64,000 nt of DNA from the NCBI RefSeq assembly GCF_020511115.1, contig NZ_JAJAVH010000004.1, positions 434,001 to 498,000 of the forward strand. The letters are read 5' to 3'. The position numbers and the translations under genes were made by a program. Below, piece after piece: positions 36,385 to 44,783 of the stretch (within the stretch, counting starts at the first letter, position 1; each line of letters opens with the position of its first letter). Source of the DNA: Luteimonas panaciterrae (GTDB lineage Bacteria; Pseudomonadota; Gammaproteobacteria; Xanthomonadales; Xanthomonadaceae). The notes under the pieces were generated by a model. That model searched no databases. It was not told the DNA's origin and saw only the letters and a list, made by a program, of their open reading frames with translations.

Positions 36385-36971
36385 GTCGAAGTCTGTTTTG
36401 ACGAGGCGTGTCTTGACGAGGCATGTTTCGCGGAGCGGCGCGCGAACCATTCCTCGCGCGTCTGGCCCCAGATCTCGACTTCCTTGTCGTCGAATGGCTC
36501 AGGCAGGCGTCCATAACGCAGCAAACGCGCACCGACTCCCGCCGCGACCTTCTTCGACGGCAGATTGGCGAGATCGATCGTATGGATCACCTCGGTCCAG
36601 CCGAGCGCCTCGAAAGCCCAATCCATGGTGGCCTCGGCGCTTTCGACCGCGTAACCCTTGCCGCAGGAATCAGCCACGATGCCCCAGCCGACTTCGGTAC
36701 CCGGCCAGCCTTCCGGCCGCCACGGGCCGACGCGGCCGATCCAGCGCCCGCTGCTCTTCTCGATCACCGAGAAAAACGCGAATCCGTAGGCCGTCCAACT
36801 GCCGATGACCGACATCATGTTGCGCCAGGCGACGGGCCGCGACTGCCGGCCACCGACGTAGCGCACATGCTCGCCGTCATCCATGAAGGCCGCCCAGGCG
36901 TCGAAATCCTCCAGGCGCGGTGGGCGCAGGATCAGGCGCTCGGTTTCGAGAGTCGGTCCGAGATCGATCAT
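36381..36971 (-). CDS. GNAT N-acetyltransferase, RimJ/RimL-like (copy 1)
   Basis: A 196-residue acetyltransferase (Acetyltransf_3 type): TERLILRPPRLEDFDAW at the start, the acetyl-CoA loop CGKGYAVESAEATMDWAF, and IHTIDLANLPSKKVAAGVGARL. The C-terminal tail has an imperfect AKHASSRHASSKQ repeat. The ATG at 36971 follows a GAGGG motif. It closely resembles the next upstream gene, including the IWGQTREEW / IWGQSRDEW ending, so the pair is a tandem duplication. Substrate is unknown. Confidence 0.88.
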   Translation of the reverse strand: MIDLGPTLETERLILRPPRLEDFDAWAAFMDDGEHVRYVGGRQSRPVAWRNMMSVIGSWTAYGFAFFSVIEKSSGRWIGRVGPWRPEGWPGTEVGWGIVADSCGKGYAVESAEATMDWAFEALGWTEVIHTIDLANLPSKKVAAGVGARLLRYGRLPEPFDDKEVEIWGQTREEWFARRSAKHASSRHASSKQTST

Positions 36972-36981
36972 GGCATCGCCC

Positions 36982-37539
36982 TCACGATGAAGTTTGCACG
37001 GCGCGGCGCTCGCGCCATTCATCGCGCGACTGGCCCCAGATTTCGACCGGATGGTCTTCGTAGGGCGCGGGCAACTGGCCAGGCCCGCGATTGCGCGAGC
37101 CCAAACGTTCGGCGAGCTTCTGCGAAGCGACGTTGCCGGGATCGATGGAATGGATGACTTCCTTCCAGCCGAGCTGTTCGAAAGCAAATCCCATCGCCGC
37201 CTCGCCCGCCTCGGTGGCGTAGCCCTTGCCCCAGGTTGCGCGGCGGAACGACCAGCCGACTTCCGGTCCCGGCCAGCCTTCCGGTCGCCACGGGCCGATC
37301 TGACCGAGCCACTCGCCGCTCTTGCGATCGATCACCGAGAACATGCCGAAGCCCTGCACCAGCCACGCACCGGGCATCTGCAGAAATTTGCGCCACGCCT
37401 CGGCGCGCTTGAGCGGGCCGCCGACGAAACGGGCGGCTTCCTCGTCGCCGAAAAGCTCCGCAAATCCGTCGAAATCCTGCTGCTGCGGCACGCGCAGGAT
37501 CAGGCGGCGCGTTTTCAGCTCCAGATGCATGATGTCCAT
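36982..37539 (-). CDS. GNAT N-acetyltransferase, RimJ/RimL-like (copy 2)
   Basis: A 185-residue paralogue of copy 1 with the same layout: TRRLILRVPQQQDFDGF, GPWRPEGWPGPEVGW (nearly identical to copy 1), WGKGYATEAGEAAMGFAFEQLGW and IHSIDPGNVASQKLAERLG. The two genes are 10 bp apart on the same strand. ATG at 37539 or 37530 are both possible starts. It probably acetylates a small molecule or protein N-terminus; the family alone does not say which. Confidence 0.88.
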   Translation of the reverse strand: MDIMHLELKTRRLILRVPQQQDFDGFAELFGDEEAARFVGGPLKRAEAWRKFLQMPGAWLVQGFGMFSVIDRKSGEWLGQIGPWRPEGWPGPEVGWSFRRATWGKGYATEAGEAAMGFAFEQLGWKEVIHSIDPGNVASQKLAERLGSRNRGPGQLPAPYEDHPVEIWGQSRDEWRERRAVQTSS

Positions 37540-37552
37540 CAGGAAATGGACC

Positions 37553-38716
37553 TCAGAACGCGTTGATGCCGGTCAACTCGCGCCCCACCACCAGCTGGTG
37601 CACGGTCTCGGTGCCCTCGTAGGTGATCACCGATTCCAGATTCAGGCCGTGGCGGATCGGGCAATGCTCGGTGGTGATGCCGGCGCCGCCGAGCAGGTCG
37701 CGCGCCTCGCGCGCGATGTCGATCGCCATGCGGCAGTTGTTCCACTTCGCCAGCGAGACCTGCGTGGGCTGCATGTTGCCGGCGTCCTTCAGACGGCCAA
37801 GCTGCAGCGAAAGCAGCTGCGCGGTGGTGATGCGGCGCGCCCAGTCGGCCATCTTGATCTGCGCGCTCTGCGTTGCCGCCACCGGGCGGTTGAACAGCAT
37901 GCGTTCCTTGGAATAGTTGAGCGCCTCGTCCAGGCAGGCGATCGCGGCACCGATCGGACCCCAGGTGATGCCGTAGCGCGCCTGCGTCAGGCAGCCGAGC
38001 GGTCCCTTCAGGCCTTTCACGTTCGGCAGGCGGTTCGCTTCGGGCACGCGCACGTTGTCGAAGAACAACGCGCTGGTCACCGAGGCGCGCAGGCTCATCT
38101 TGTGCTTGACCTCCTGCGCGGCGAAGCCTTGGAAACCCTTTTCGACGAGGAAACCCTGGATGCCGTCCTCGGTCTGCGCCCAGACGATGGCGATGTCGGC
38201 GAGGTTGCCGTTGGTGATCCACATCTTGGAGCCGTTGAGCACCCAGTCGCCGCCGTCCTTGCGGGCGTTGGTCTTCATGTTGCCCGGGTCGGAGCCACCG
38301 TGCGGTTCGGTCAGGCCAAAGCAGCCGATCACCTTGCCGGCAGCCATGTCGGGCAGCCAGCGGCGGCGCTGCTCCTCGCTGCCGTAGGCATAGATCGGGT
38401 ACATGCACAGCGAGGACTGCACGCTGGCGAAGCTGCGGATGCCGGAATCGCCGCGCTCCAGCTCCTGGCAGATCAGGCCGTAGCTGACGGCGTTGAGGCC
38501 GGCGCAGCCGTATTCCTCGGGCAGCGACGAGCCGAGCAGGCCGAGCTCGGCCATCTCGGGGATCAGTTCCTTCGGAAAGCGGCCCTGGTCGAAGCAATCG
38601 CCGATGATCGGCAGCACGCGCTCGTCGGTGAACCGCGCCACCGTGTCCTGCACTGCGCGCTCCTCTTCGCTGAGCAGGGAGCGGACGTCGTACAGGTCAT
38701 AGGGATGCAGGGCCAT
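37553..38716 (-). CDS. gcdH: glutaryl-CoA dehydrogenase
   Basis: A 387-residue acyl-CoA dehydrogenase. Sequences typical of GcdH are FGLTEPHGGSDPGNMKT (FAD site), LTQARYGITWGPIG and the catalytic-base region YEGTETVHQLVVGRELTG, with Glu in TYEGTE. It oxidises and decarboxylates glutaryl-CoA to crotonyl-CoA in lysine/tryptophan degradation. The ATG at 38716 gives the typical N-terminus MALHPYDLYDVRSLL. It is 13 bp upstream of the GNAT pair on the same strand and may form an operon with GNATs and GST. Confidence 0.92.
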   Translation of the reverse strand: MALHPYDLYDVRSLLSEEERAVQDTVARFTDERVLPIIGDCFDQGRFPKELIPEMAELGLLGSSLPEEYGCAGLNAVSYGLICQELERGDSGIRSFASVQSSLCMYPIYAYGSEEQRRRWLPDMAAGKVIGCFGLTEPHGGSDPGNMKTNARKDGGDWVLNGSKMWITNGNLADIAIVWAQTEDGIQGFLVEKGFQGFAAQEVKHKMSLRASVTSALFFDNVRVPEANRLPNVKGLKGPLGCLTQARYGITWGPIGAAIACLDEALNYSKERMLFNRPVAATQSAQIKMADWARRITTAQLLSLQLGRLKDAGNMQPTQVSLAKWNNCRMAIDIAREARDLLGGAGITTEHCPIRHGLNLESVITYEGTETVHQLVVGRELTGINAF

Positions 38717-38796
38717 GGGAGCGGTCTTGGAGAAGGGAAACCGGGATTTTAACCGGTCCCCGCGAGCGAAGCCCCATCGTTCGTATGCAAAACGAG

Positions 38797-38825
38797 AACG
38801 GGGCCGGATCGCTCCGGCCCCGTTT
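38797..38825 (-). terminator. intrinsic terminator after glycine-zipper protein
   Basis: AACGGGGCCGGA and TCCGGCCCCGTT form a perfect stem around a short loop, with a T-rich tail on the minus strand (CTCGTTTTGC). It separates the glycine-zipper gene from gcdH. Confidence 0.8.
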
Positions 38826-38883
38826 CGGGAAAAAATTACGGGAAAACGTCTGTTCGAGAAAACGCTTACCGCATCGGCATCGA

Positions 38884-39711
38884 TCAGTAGCGGTTGTTGC
38901 TGCCGCCGTCCGCCGACGCCGTCTGTGTCACCACCTGTCCGTCGATCACCGGCAGGCGCTGGCCCGGCTCGTTGTCCATGCGGACGGTGCGCTCCTGGCC
39001 GTTGTAGCGATAGGTCACGTCGTAGCCGACCGTGCGGTCTTCATTGCCCAGGGCGATGCGGCTGCCCGGCTTGCTGCCGGTACGCATGGTGCCGGTGGTG
39101 CCGTCCGGGTTGCGGTAGGTGACGTTGTAGGCCACCACGCGCGAGGACTGCGAGGTGTCGGAAACGGTGTGGCACTGGCGCTCGGTACGGTTGACGACCT
39201 GGCCGCCGACGTGGCGACGGTCGATCTCGCGGCCGGCGAAGCCGCCGCCCACCGCGCCGGCGACGGTCGCCAGCTTGCGGCCGTTGCCCTTGCCCACCTG
39301 GTTGCCGATCAGGCCGCCGATGACGGCGCCGGCCACCGTGCCGCCGACGTTACCGTCGCGCTCCGGCGCACGTTCCTGCACCACGACGTCGTTGCAGACT
39401 TCGCGCGGGGTCGACTGGCTGGTGGTCTCACGGACCGGCTCGGTGCCGATCACGGTGGCATAGAGCTTCTCGCTGTTGGTGATCGGCTTGACGTTCACCA
39501 CGTCGGCGTAATCGACGCGACCGCTGCCCGGGATGTTGTTGCCCTGGGCGGTGTCGCCCTGGAGGGCCGCATCCTGCTGCAGGGCGGGGTCACCGGAGAG
39601 CTGCGCGGCAGTAGCCGGCGCATCGGGCTTGCGGGCGCTCTGGAAGGCGGCGACGGAAACACCCCCGACGAGCAGTGCGGCGATGGCGATGGCGATCGTG
39701 TTCTTGTTCAT
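38884..39711 (-). CDS. exported protein with glycine-zipper 2TM domain
   Basis: A 275-residue envelope protein. An N-terminal hydrophobic segment (about 6-24) acts as a signal or anchor. A glycine zipper of the Rick_17kDa_Anti/SlyB type occupies about 120-165 (GGTVAGAVIGGLIGNQVG, then LATVAGAVGGGFAGREI). The C-terminal part repeats YNVTYRNPDGTTGTMRTG and YDVTYRYNGQERTVRMD. Such proteins are thought to insert in or stabilise the outer membrane. It is monocistronic with its own terminator. No lipobox was found, unlike the second glycine-zipper gene at 46342. Confidence 0.85.
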   Translation of the reverse strand: MNKNTIAIAIAALLVGGVSVAAFQSARKPDAPATAAQLSGDPALQQDAALQGDTAQGNNIPGSGRVDYADVVNVKPITNSEKLYATVIGTEPVRETTSQSTPREVCNDVVVQERAPERDGNVGGTVAGAVIGGLIGNQVGKGNGRKLATVAGAVGGGFAGREIDRRHVGGQVVNRTERQCHTVSDTSQSSRVVAYNVTYRNPDGTTGTMRTGSKPGSRIALGNEDRTVGYDVTYRYNGQERTVRMDNEPGQRLPVIDGQVVTQTASADGGSNNRY

Positions 39712-39907
39712 GGTGAGCCTCTCGTTGGGTGGCGGATGATCCGCTCTGATCGTGTCGGGTCAATTGCAGCATTCGCCAGCTGAACGCGTCCCGGTTGCCG
39801 GCGCGCGAAGCTGACGCGGGGCTAAACTCGATAATAGGACAACCGGCGTTCCGTCGCCGTCAAAGCCCCATCTTTGCCCCATCCATCCGTCCGACGAGGC
39901 CACCTTC

Positions 39908-40138
39908 ATGCCCAACCCCCTGCTCGCCCCCGTGCTGCGCTGGTTCGGTCGCCTGAGCTATCCCAAGCTTTTCCTGACGGCGGCGGTGCTGTTCCTCGTC
40001 GATGCCATCGTTCCGGACTTCATCCCTTTCGCCGACGAACTGCTGCTCGGCCTCGGAACGCTGCTGCTGGCGAACTGGAAGAAACCCAAGCCCGCCGACG
40101 GGGACAAGACCATCGAAGGCGAAGCGACACGCCGCTGA
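39908..40138 (+). CDS. small membrane protein, DUF6116-like
   Basis: A 76-residue protein with one or two hydrophobic helices (about 17-35 and 40-56), the phrase IPFADELLLGLGTLLLANW and a polar Lys-rich tail. It resembles small inner-membrane proteins annotated DUF6116 in Xanthomonadaceae; I rely on memory for that name. It is followed after 16 bp by the TatD-family gene in the same direction, so the two are probably co-transcribed. Function unknown. Confidence 0.65.
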   Translation: MPNPLLAPVLRWFGRLSYPKLFLTAAVLFLVDAIVPDFIPFADELLLGLGTLLLANWKKPKPADGDKTIEGEATRR

Positions 40139-40154
40139 CCGCCTCCGACCCACG

Positions 40155-40931
40155 ATGCTGATCGACAGCCACTGCCATCTCGACGCGCCGGAGTTCGATC
40201 CCGATCGCGACGCGGTGGTGCGCCGCGCGCGGGACGCCGGCGTGACGCGACAGATCGTGCCCGCGATCCACGCGGCCAGCTGGCCGGCATTGCGCGAGGT
40301 CTGCGCGAGCGGCGACGGCTTGTATCCGGCTTACGGCCTGCATCCGATGTATCTGTCGGAACATCGTCCGGAACATGTGGATGCGCTGCGCCAATGGATC
40401 GAGCGCGAGCGACCGGTCGCGGTCGGCGAATGCGGGCTGGATTATTTCGTCGAAGGATTGGATCACGACAGCCAGCAGCATTATTTCGATGCGCAGTTGC
40501 GCCTCGCGCGCGAGTTCGACCTGCCGGTGATCGTGCATGCGCGTGGCGCCGTCGACGCGGTGATCGCATCGATCCGTCGCATCGGCCATCTGCGCGGCGT
40601 CGTCCACAGCTACTCCGGCAGTCCGGAGCAGGCGCGACAACTGTGGGATCTCGGTTTCATGCTCGGTCTCGGCGGACCGGTCACCTACGATCGCGCCAAT
40701 CGTCTGCGCCGTCTCGCCGCCACGATGCCGCTCGAACATCTGCTGCTGGAAACCGATGCTCCGGATCAGCCCGACGCCGGCATCCGCGGCGAACGCAACG
40801 AACCTTCGCGACTGATCGCGGTGCGCGACACCATCGCAGCATTGCGCGGCATCGATGCCGATGAGTTGAGCGCAGCAACGACACGCAACGCAGAACGGTT
40901 GTTCAAGCTCGCGCGCATCGACACGCGCTGA
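40155..40931 (+). CDS. TatD-family metal-dependent hydrolase (DNase)
   Basis: A 258-residue TIM-barrel metallohydrolase. Metal ligands are visible in DSHCHLD at the N-terminus, GECGLDYF near residue 98, IVHARGA, VVHSYSGS and LLETDAPDQPD near residue 200. Members are 3'-5' exo-DNases or cytoplasmic quality-control hydrolases; this sequence is of the YjjV/YcfH type rather than clearly TatD itself. The ATG at 40155 follows the small membrane protein by 16 bp. Confidence 0.92.
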   Translation: MLIDSHCHLDAPEFDPDRDAVVRRARDAGVTRQIVPAIHAASWPALREVCASGDGLYPAYGLHPMYLSEHRPEHVDALRQWIERERPVAVGECGLDYFVEGLDHDSQQHYFDAQLRLAREFDLPVIVHARGAVDAVIASIRRIGHLRGVVHSYSGSPEQARQLWDLGFMLGLGGPVTYDRANRLRRLAATMPLEHLLLETDAPDQPDAGIRGERNEPSRLIAVRDTIAALRGIDADELSAATTRNAERLFKLARIDTR

Positions 40932-40989
40932 CGCGAAACAGCGCGTGCGCATCACGCACCGCATGCCCGATGCGCGGCATCAAAATCGT

Positions 40990-41019
40990 GTTCACATAAA
41001 TCATCGCCATGATGTGAAC
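40990..41019. promoter_or_regulatory. inverted repeat upstream of the large cytochrome gene
   Basis: GTTCACAT (40990-40997) and ATGTGAAC (41012-41019) are perfect reverse complements 14 bases apart, with further partial pairing (ATCAT/ATGAT) inside. It could be a regulator operator or a hairpin. The half-sites face the opposite way from a CRP site, so CRP is not claimed. Confidence 0.4.
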
Positions 41020-41077
41020 CACATCCCATCACGGAACATTGACGACGCTTTGATTGCAATAGGCGCGTAGGGAAACT

Positions 41078-41116
41078 CATTCCAATCTGAATGCGGCGAC
41101 TTGATGCTCAAGTCGC
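41078..41116 (+). ncRNA. possible structured 5' leader (two adjacent hairpins)
   Basis: CATTC-N6-GAATG (41078-41093) is followed after 2 bases by GCGACTTGA-TGC-TCAAGTCGC (41096-41116), a perfect 9 bp stem with a triloop. Both would lie in the 5' leader of the large cytochrome mRNA. No known riboswitch was recognised. The call rests on pairing alone. Confidence 0.3.
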
Positions 41117-41207
41117 AAGGGGAAGTATTGCGTTCAACCCAACGGTTTCTCTGACGCGCGCCGCGCCGGAGCGGGCAACCGTGTCCAAAATCTCAGGAGC
41201 TCTCTCC

Positions 41208-44200
41208 ATGAAAAAGAAAAAACTCTTAGGTGCATTGGCGCTTGCCGCCATCGGTACCGCGGGAGCAACGGCGACTTATCTGCAAACGCAGGAAGTCACC
41301 ACGCAAACTGCCGACACCGCCCCGACCAGCCAGGGCATGCCCGCGCCTCAGCCACTGCCGATGACCACGACGGTGGGGAGTCAGGCGCCTTCGCAGGAAT
41401 CCCAGGAAGCCGCGGCAAGAGCGGTCATCTTCGGCAACACCTCGGACTCGGCGACCTCGCTGGTTCCGGGCGAGGACCCCGGAACGACCATCATCGGCTT
41501 CATCATCAGCAACATCGTCTCCGGCCTGTTGAGCATTCCGGTCATTCCCGACGTCATCATCGAGGCGTTCGAACTGCGCGAAACCGCGATCCCCGAACCA
41601 CGCGACATGTCGTCGCTGACGCAGCGCAATACATCGGTACCGATTCGTCTGCGTTCCGACACCGTCGGTGGCGACATCATCGCCGATGAAATCGATCCGC
41701 TGCTGATCTACGAGATCGCCGAGCGACCGAAGCACGGCACGCTCAGCGGCACCCCACCCTATGTGACCTACACGCCGAATCCTGGCTACACCGGCTTCGA
41801 CCGCTTCAAGTTCTCGGTGCGCTCGGTCATCCAGGCGATTCCGCTCACCCTTCCCGCCCAGGTCGACGTCAAGGTACAGGGTTCGTACAACGCGTTCGAA
41901 AGCGGCCAGGTGCGGCCGCTCGCGTTGAATTCCGACAAGACGCGGCTGTACGCGGTCAACACGCCCGACAACCGTCTGGAAATCTTCGACGTCACCCAGG
42001 CGGCTCCGCGTCTGCTCAAGAGCGTGCCGGTCGGCATGGAACCGGTCGCGGTGTCATTGCGCAACGACGGCGAGGCCTGGGTGGTGAACACGTTGTCCGA
42101 CAGCGTCAGCGTGGTCGACGTCGGGGCGCCCGTGCCGTATGTGAAGCGCACGCTGCTGGTCGGCGACGAGCCGCAGGATGTCGTTTTCGCCGGCCCCAAC
42201 AAGCGCCGCGCCTTCGTGACCACGGCGCATCGCGGCCAGAACTCGCCTTCCGACATGGCCGCGCTCACGCCCGGCATCGGTCGCGCCGACGTCTGGGTCT
42301 ACGATGCGCCCAGCGTCGATCAGCAGCAGAACGACGCCGCGCCGCTGAAGATCCTCACGCTGTTCGGCATGCCGGCGCGCGGCCTGGCGGTGAGCCCGGA
42401 CGGCGGCACGGTGTATGCCGCGATCTACAAGTCCGGCAACCAGACCACCGTCATCGGCCCCAACACACTGCTGCTTGGCCCGAACAGCACCAAGTTCGGC
42501 AAGCCCGGCCTGAAGACCGACGCCAGCGGCCTGTTCGGCAACCTCGACGGCAAATGGGCGCCGAACACCGGCGTGATCGTGCAGTTCAACGGCACCGATT
42601 GGGTCGACAGCTACGGCACCAAGTGGAACGACTACGTCAACTTCAAGCTGCCCGACAAGGACGTGTTCGCGATCGACGCGAACGCGGCCGATCCGGTGGT
42701 GAAGACCGACTTCGCCCACGTCGGCACCTCGCTGTTCAACATCGCGGTCAACCCGGTCTCGGGTGCGCTGTACGTGTCCAACCTGGAGGCGAAGAATCTC
42801 AACCGCTTCGAAGGTGACGACCGCACCGACGGCAAGCTGTCGGTCAACGGCCGCTTCATCCAAAACCGCATCACCGTGATCAAGAACGGACAGGTGCTGC
42901 CGCGCAATCTCAACAAGCATCTGGTCGATGCTATCACCTACGGCAATCCGGGCGACAACGAGCGCAGCCTGGCGATGCCGTTGCAGATGCAGGTCGACAG
43001 TCAGGGCCGCACGCTGTATCTGGCCGCCTATGGTTCCTCGAAGATCGGCGTGTTCAATACCGACCAGCTGGAAGCGGACTCCTTCACACCGTCGACGCTG
43101 TCGCAGATCACGGTCAGTGGTGGCGGCCCGGCTGGCATGGTGCTGGACGAGGCTCGTGGCCGCATGTACGTGCTCACGCGCTTCAACAACAGCATCGCGG
43201 TGGTGAACACCGTAGCGCGCGCCGAAACCGCATCCGTGCCGATGTACAACCCGGAACCGGATTTCGTGGTCAAGGGGCGTCCGTTCCTGTACGACGCGCG
43301 CTTCAGCTCGGCCAAAGGCGATTCGTCCTGCAGCAGCTGCCATCTGTTCGGCGACAACGACGGGTTGGCCTGGGATCTCGGCAATCCTAAGGAGAAATGG
43401 GCGCTCAATCCGCGCAAGTACGTGACCTCGATCGCCTCGACGCTGGCGCAGCGCGCCAACCATCCGCTGAAGGGGCCGATGACCACGCAGAGCTTCCGCG
43501 GGCTGGAGTTCAACGGACCGCAGCACTGGCGCGGCGATCGCACCGGCGCCACGCGCGTGGCGGGCGAATCGCGCGAAAGGGCGGCGTTCAAGCTGTTCGC
43601 GCCTGCCTTCGTCAGTCTGGTGGGACGCACCAGCGAACCGACTCAGGAACAGATGGGCTCGTTCGCCGACTTCATCATGCAGCTGCGCTATCCGCCGAAC
43701 CCGATCCGCAATCTGGACGACACCCTGACTCCGGACGAGGTCGTGGGCAAGAACGTGTTCTACAACAAGCTGACCACGGGCTTCCGCGCGCTGCGTGACG
43801 AGTTCGGCATCAGCAATGCCACGATGACCACCTGCAACGAATGCCACGAACTGCACCCGCAGCAGCAGCGCTTCGGTTCGGCGACGAAGATGAGCTTCGA
43901 AGGCCTGCCGCAGGACATGAAGGTCGCGCACTTCCGCAACCTGTATCAGAAGGTCGGCATGTTCGGCATGTCCTCGATGCTCGGTACGTACGGCGACAAG
44001 AACGCGCCGCAGGTGTCCGGCTTCGGCTTCATGCATGACGGCGCCATGGATACCACGGAGCACTTCATCGGCGCGGCCCGCACCGGTCAGCAAGGCTTCG
44101 TCGTGCCTCCTGCGGAGTTGCCTGGCCTGCTGAAGTTCATCATGGCCGAGGACAACGGGCTCGCTCCGGCGGTGGGACAGCAGTTCACGCTCAACCAGCT

Positions 44201-44672
44201 GAGCGCGGGCGCGGTGTCCCGTGTCGATCTGCTGGTGGATCGCGCGCTGGCGCACACCCGTCCGGGCGCCGAGAAGGTCAAGCGCTGCGAACTCATCGCC
44301 AACGGCCTGATCTACGGCAAGTCCTATAGCTTCCTGCTGCAGGACAACGGTGAATTCGCGACGTCGGACAGTGGCATTCCCACGTTCTCGGAAAGCGGCC
44401 TGCGCTCGCTGGCGGTCGAACCGGGCAACAGCGTGACCTACACTTGCGTCCCGCCGGGTGCCGGCACGCGCATGGCCCTGGATCGCGACGAGGATGGCAT
44501 CCCCGACGGCGTCGATGCGGTGACGTCCGGCGTTGCCTACACCAGCATCCAGCCGTCGAACCCCAACGCGCCAGTGGAAACCGATCGCATGGAGACGGCG
44601 CTCGAGCACAACTATCTGCTCGAAGCGGTGCAGGCGGTCCTGTTGCAGTGGCCCACCTTCACGACGTTCTAA
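41208..44672 (+). CDS. large exported di-haem cytochrome with YVTN beta-propeller domain
   Basis: A 1154-residue exported protein. A signal peptide (MKKKKLLGALALAAIGTAGA) is followed by an Ig-like/cadherin-type segment (about 125-215) and a seven-bladed-like propeller of YVTN/YncE repeats (about 220-690; for example AVSLRNDGEAWVVNTLSDSV). A cytochrome part has two haem sites, CSSCH (708-712) and CNECH (876-880), resembling the MauG/cytochrome c peroxidase group. Near the C-terminus LDRDEDGIPDGVDAV is a thrombospondin type 3-like calcium site. CAGGAG precedes the ATG. It needs the ccm system for haem attachment. Substrate or partner is unknown. Confidence 0.85.
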   Translation: MKKKKLLGALALAAIGTAGATATYLQTQEVTTQTADTAPTSQGMPAPQPLPMTTTVGSQAPSQESQEAAARAVIFGNTSDSATSLVPGEDPGTTIIGFIISNIVSGLLSIPVIPDVIIEAFELRETAIPEPRDMSSLTQRNTSVPIRLRSDTVGGDIIADEIDPLLIYEIAERPKHGTLSGTPPYVTYTPNPGYTGFDRFKFSVRSVIQAIPLTLPAQVDVKVQGSYNAFESGQVRPLALNSDKTRLYAVNTPDNRLEIFDVTQAAPRLLKSVPVGMEPVAVSLRNDGEAWVVNTLSDSVSVVDVGAPVPYVKRTLLVGDEPQDVVFAGPNKRRAFVTTAHRGQNSPSDMAALTPGIGRADVWVYDAPSVDQQQNDAAPLKILTLFGMPARGLAVSPDGGTVYAAIYKSGNQTTVIGPNTLLLGPNSTKFGKPGLKTDASGLFGNLDGKWAPNTGVIVQFNGTDWVDSYGTKWNDYVNFKLPDKDVFAIDANAADPVVKTDFAHVGTSLFNIAVNPVSGALYVSNLEAKNLNRFEGDDRTDGKLSVNGRFIQNRITVIKNGQVLPRNLNKHLVDAITYGNPGDNERSLAMPLQMQVDSQGRTLYLAAYGSSKIGVFNTDQLEADSFTPSTLSQITVSGGGPAGMVLDEARGRMYVLTRFNNSIAVVNTVARAETASVPMYNPEPDFVVKGRPFLYDARFSSAKGDSSCSSCHLFGDNDGLAWDLGNPKEKWALNPRKYVTSIASTLAQRANHPLKGPMTTQSFRGLEFNGPQHWRGDRTGATRVAGESRERAAFKLFAPAFVSLVGRTSEPTQEQMGSFADFIMQLRYPPNPIRNLDDTLTPDEVVGKNVFYNKLTTGFRALRDEFGISNATMTTCNECHELHPQQQRFGSATKMSFEGLPQDMKVAHFRNLYQKVGMFGMSSMLGTYGDKNAPQVSGFGFMHDGAMDTTEHFIGAARTGQQGFVVPPAELPGLLKFIMAEDNGLAPAVGQQFTLNQLSAGAVSRVDLLVDRALAHTRPGAEKVKRCELIANGLIYGKSYSFLLQDNGEFATSDSGIPTFSESGLRSLAVEPGNSVTYTCVPPGAGTRMALDRDEDGIPDGVDAVTSGVAYTSIQPSNPNAPVETDRMETALEHNYLLEAVQAVLLQWPTFTTF

Positions 44673-44703
44673 GCAAGCAAGAAAGTTTTCAAGCAGCACA
44701 ATA

Positions 44704-44731
44704 CCGCGCGGCGCCAACAGGCGCCGCGCGG
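44704..44731. terminator. perfect 12 bp GC-rich hairpin downstream of large cytochrome
   Basis: CCGCGCGGCGCC (44704-44715) and GGCGCCGCGCGG (44720-44731) pair around AACA. No T-run on either strand, so it may be a 3'-end stabiliser ahead of the true terminator at 44745. Confidence 0.45.
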
Positions 44732-44744
44732 AGCGGAAAGGGGG

Positions 44745-44783
44745 AAAGCCGCGGCCGTATCGCTACGGTTCGCGGCTTTTTTT
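44745..44783 (+). terminator. rho-independent terminator of large cytochrome gene, overlapping the tcdA 3' end
   Basis: AAAGCCGCG (44745-44753) and CGCGGCTTT (44771-44779), with inner pairing CCGTA/TACGG, form a long stem followed by a T-run on the + strand. Its right half lies within the last codons of convergent tcdA. Confidence 0.85.

Noticed and set aside
40990..41019. Possible CRP site
   Set aside because: CRP sites read TGTGA-N6-TCACA; here the half-sites are in the opposite order (TCACA then TGTGA), so the match is not credible.
41061..41130. Possible cyclic-di-GMP (GEMM) riboswitch in the leader of the large cytochrome
   Set aside because: Some bases (GGGAAAC) look suggestive, but the conserved core and the second-stem tetraloop/receptor pattern are absent.
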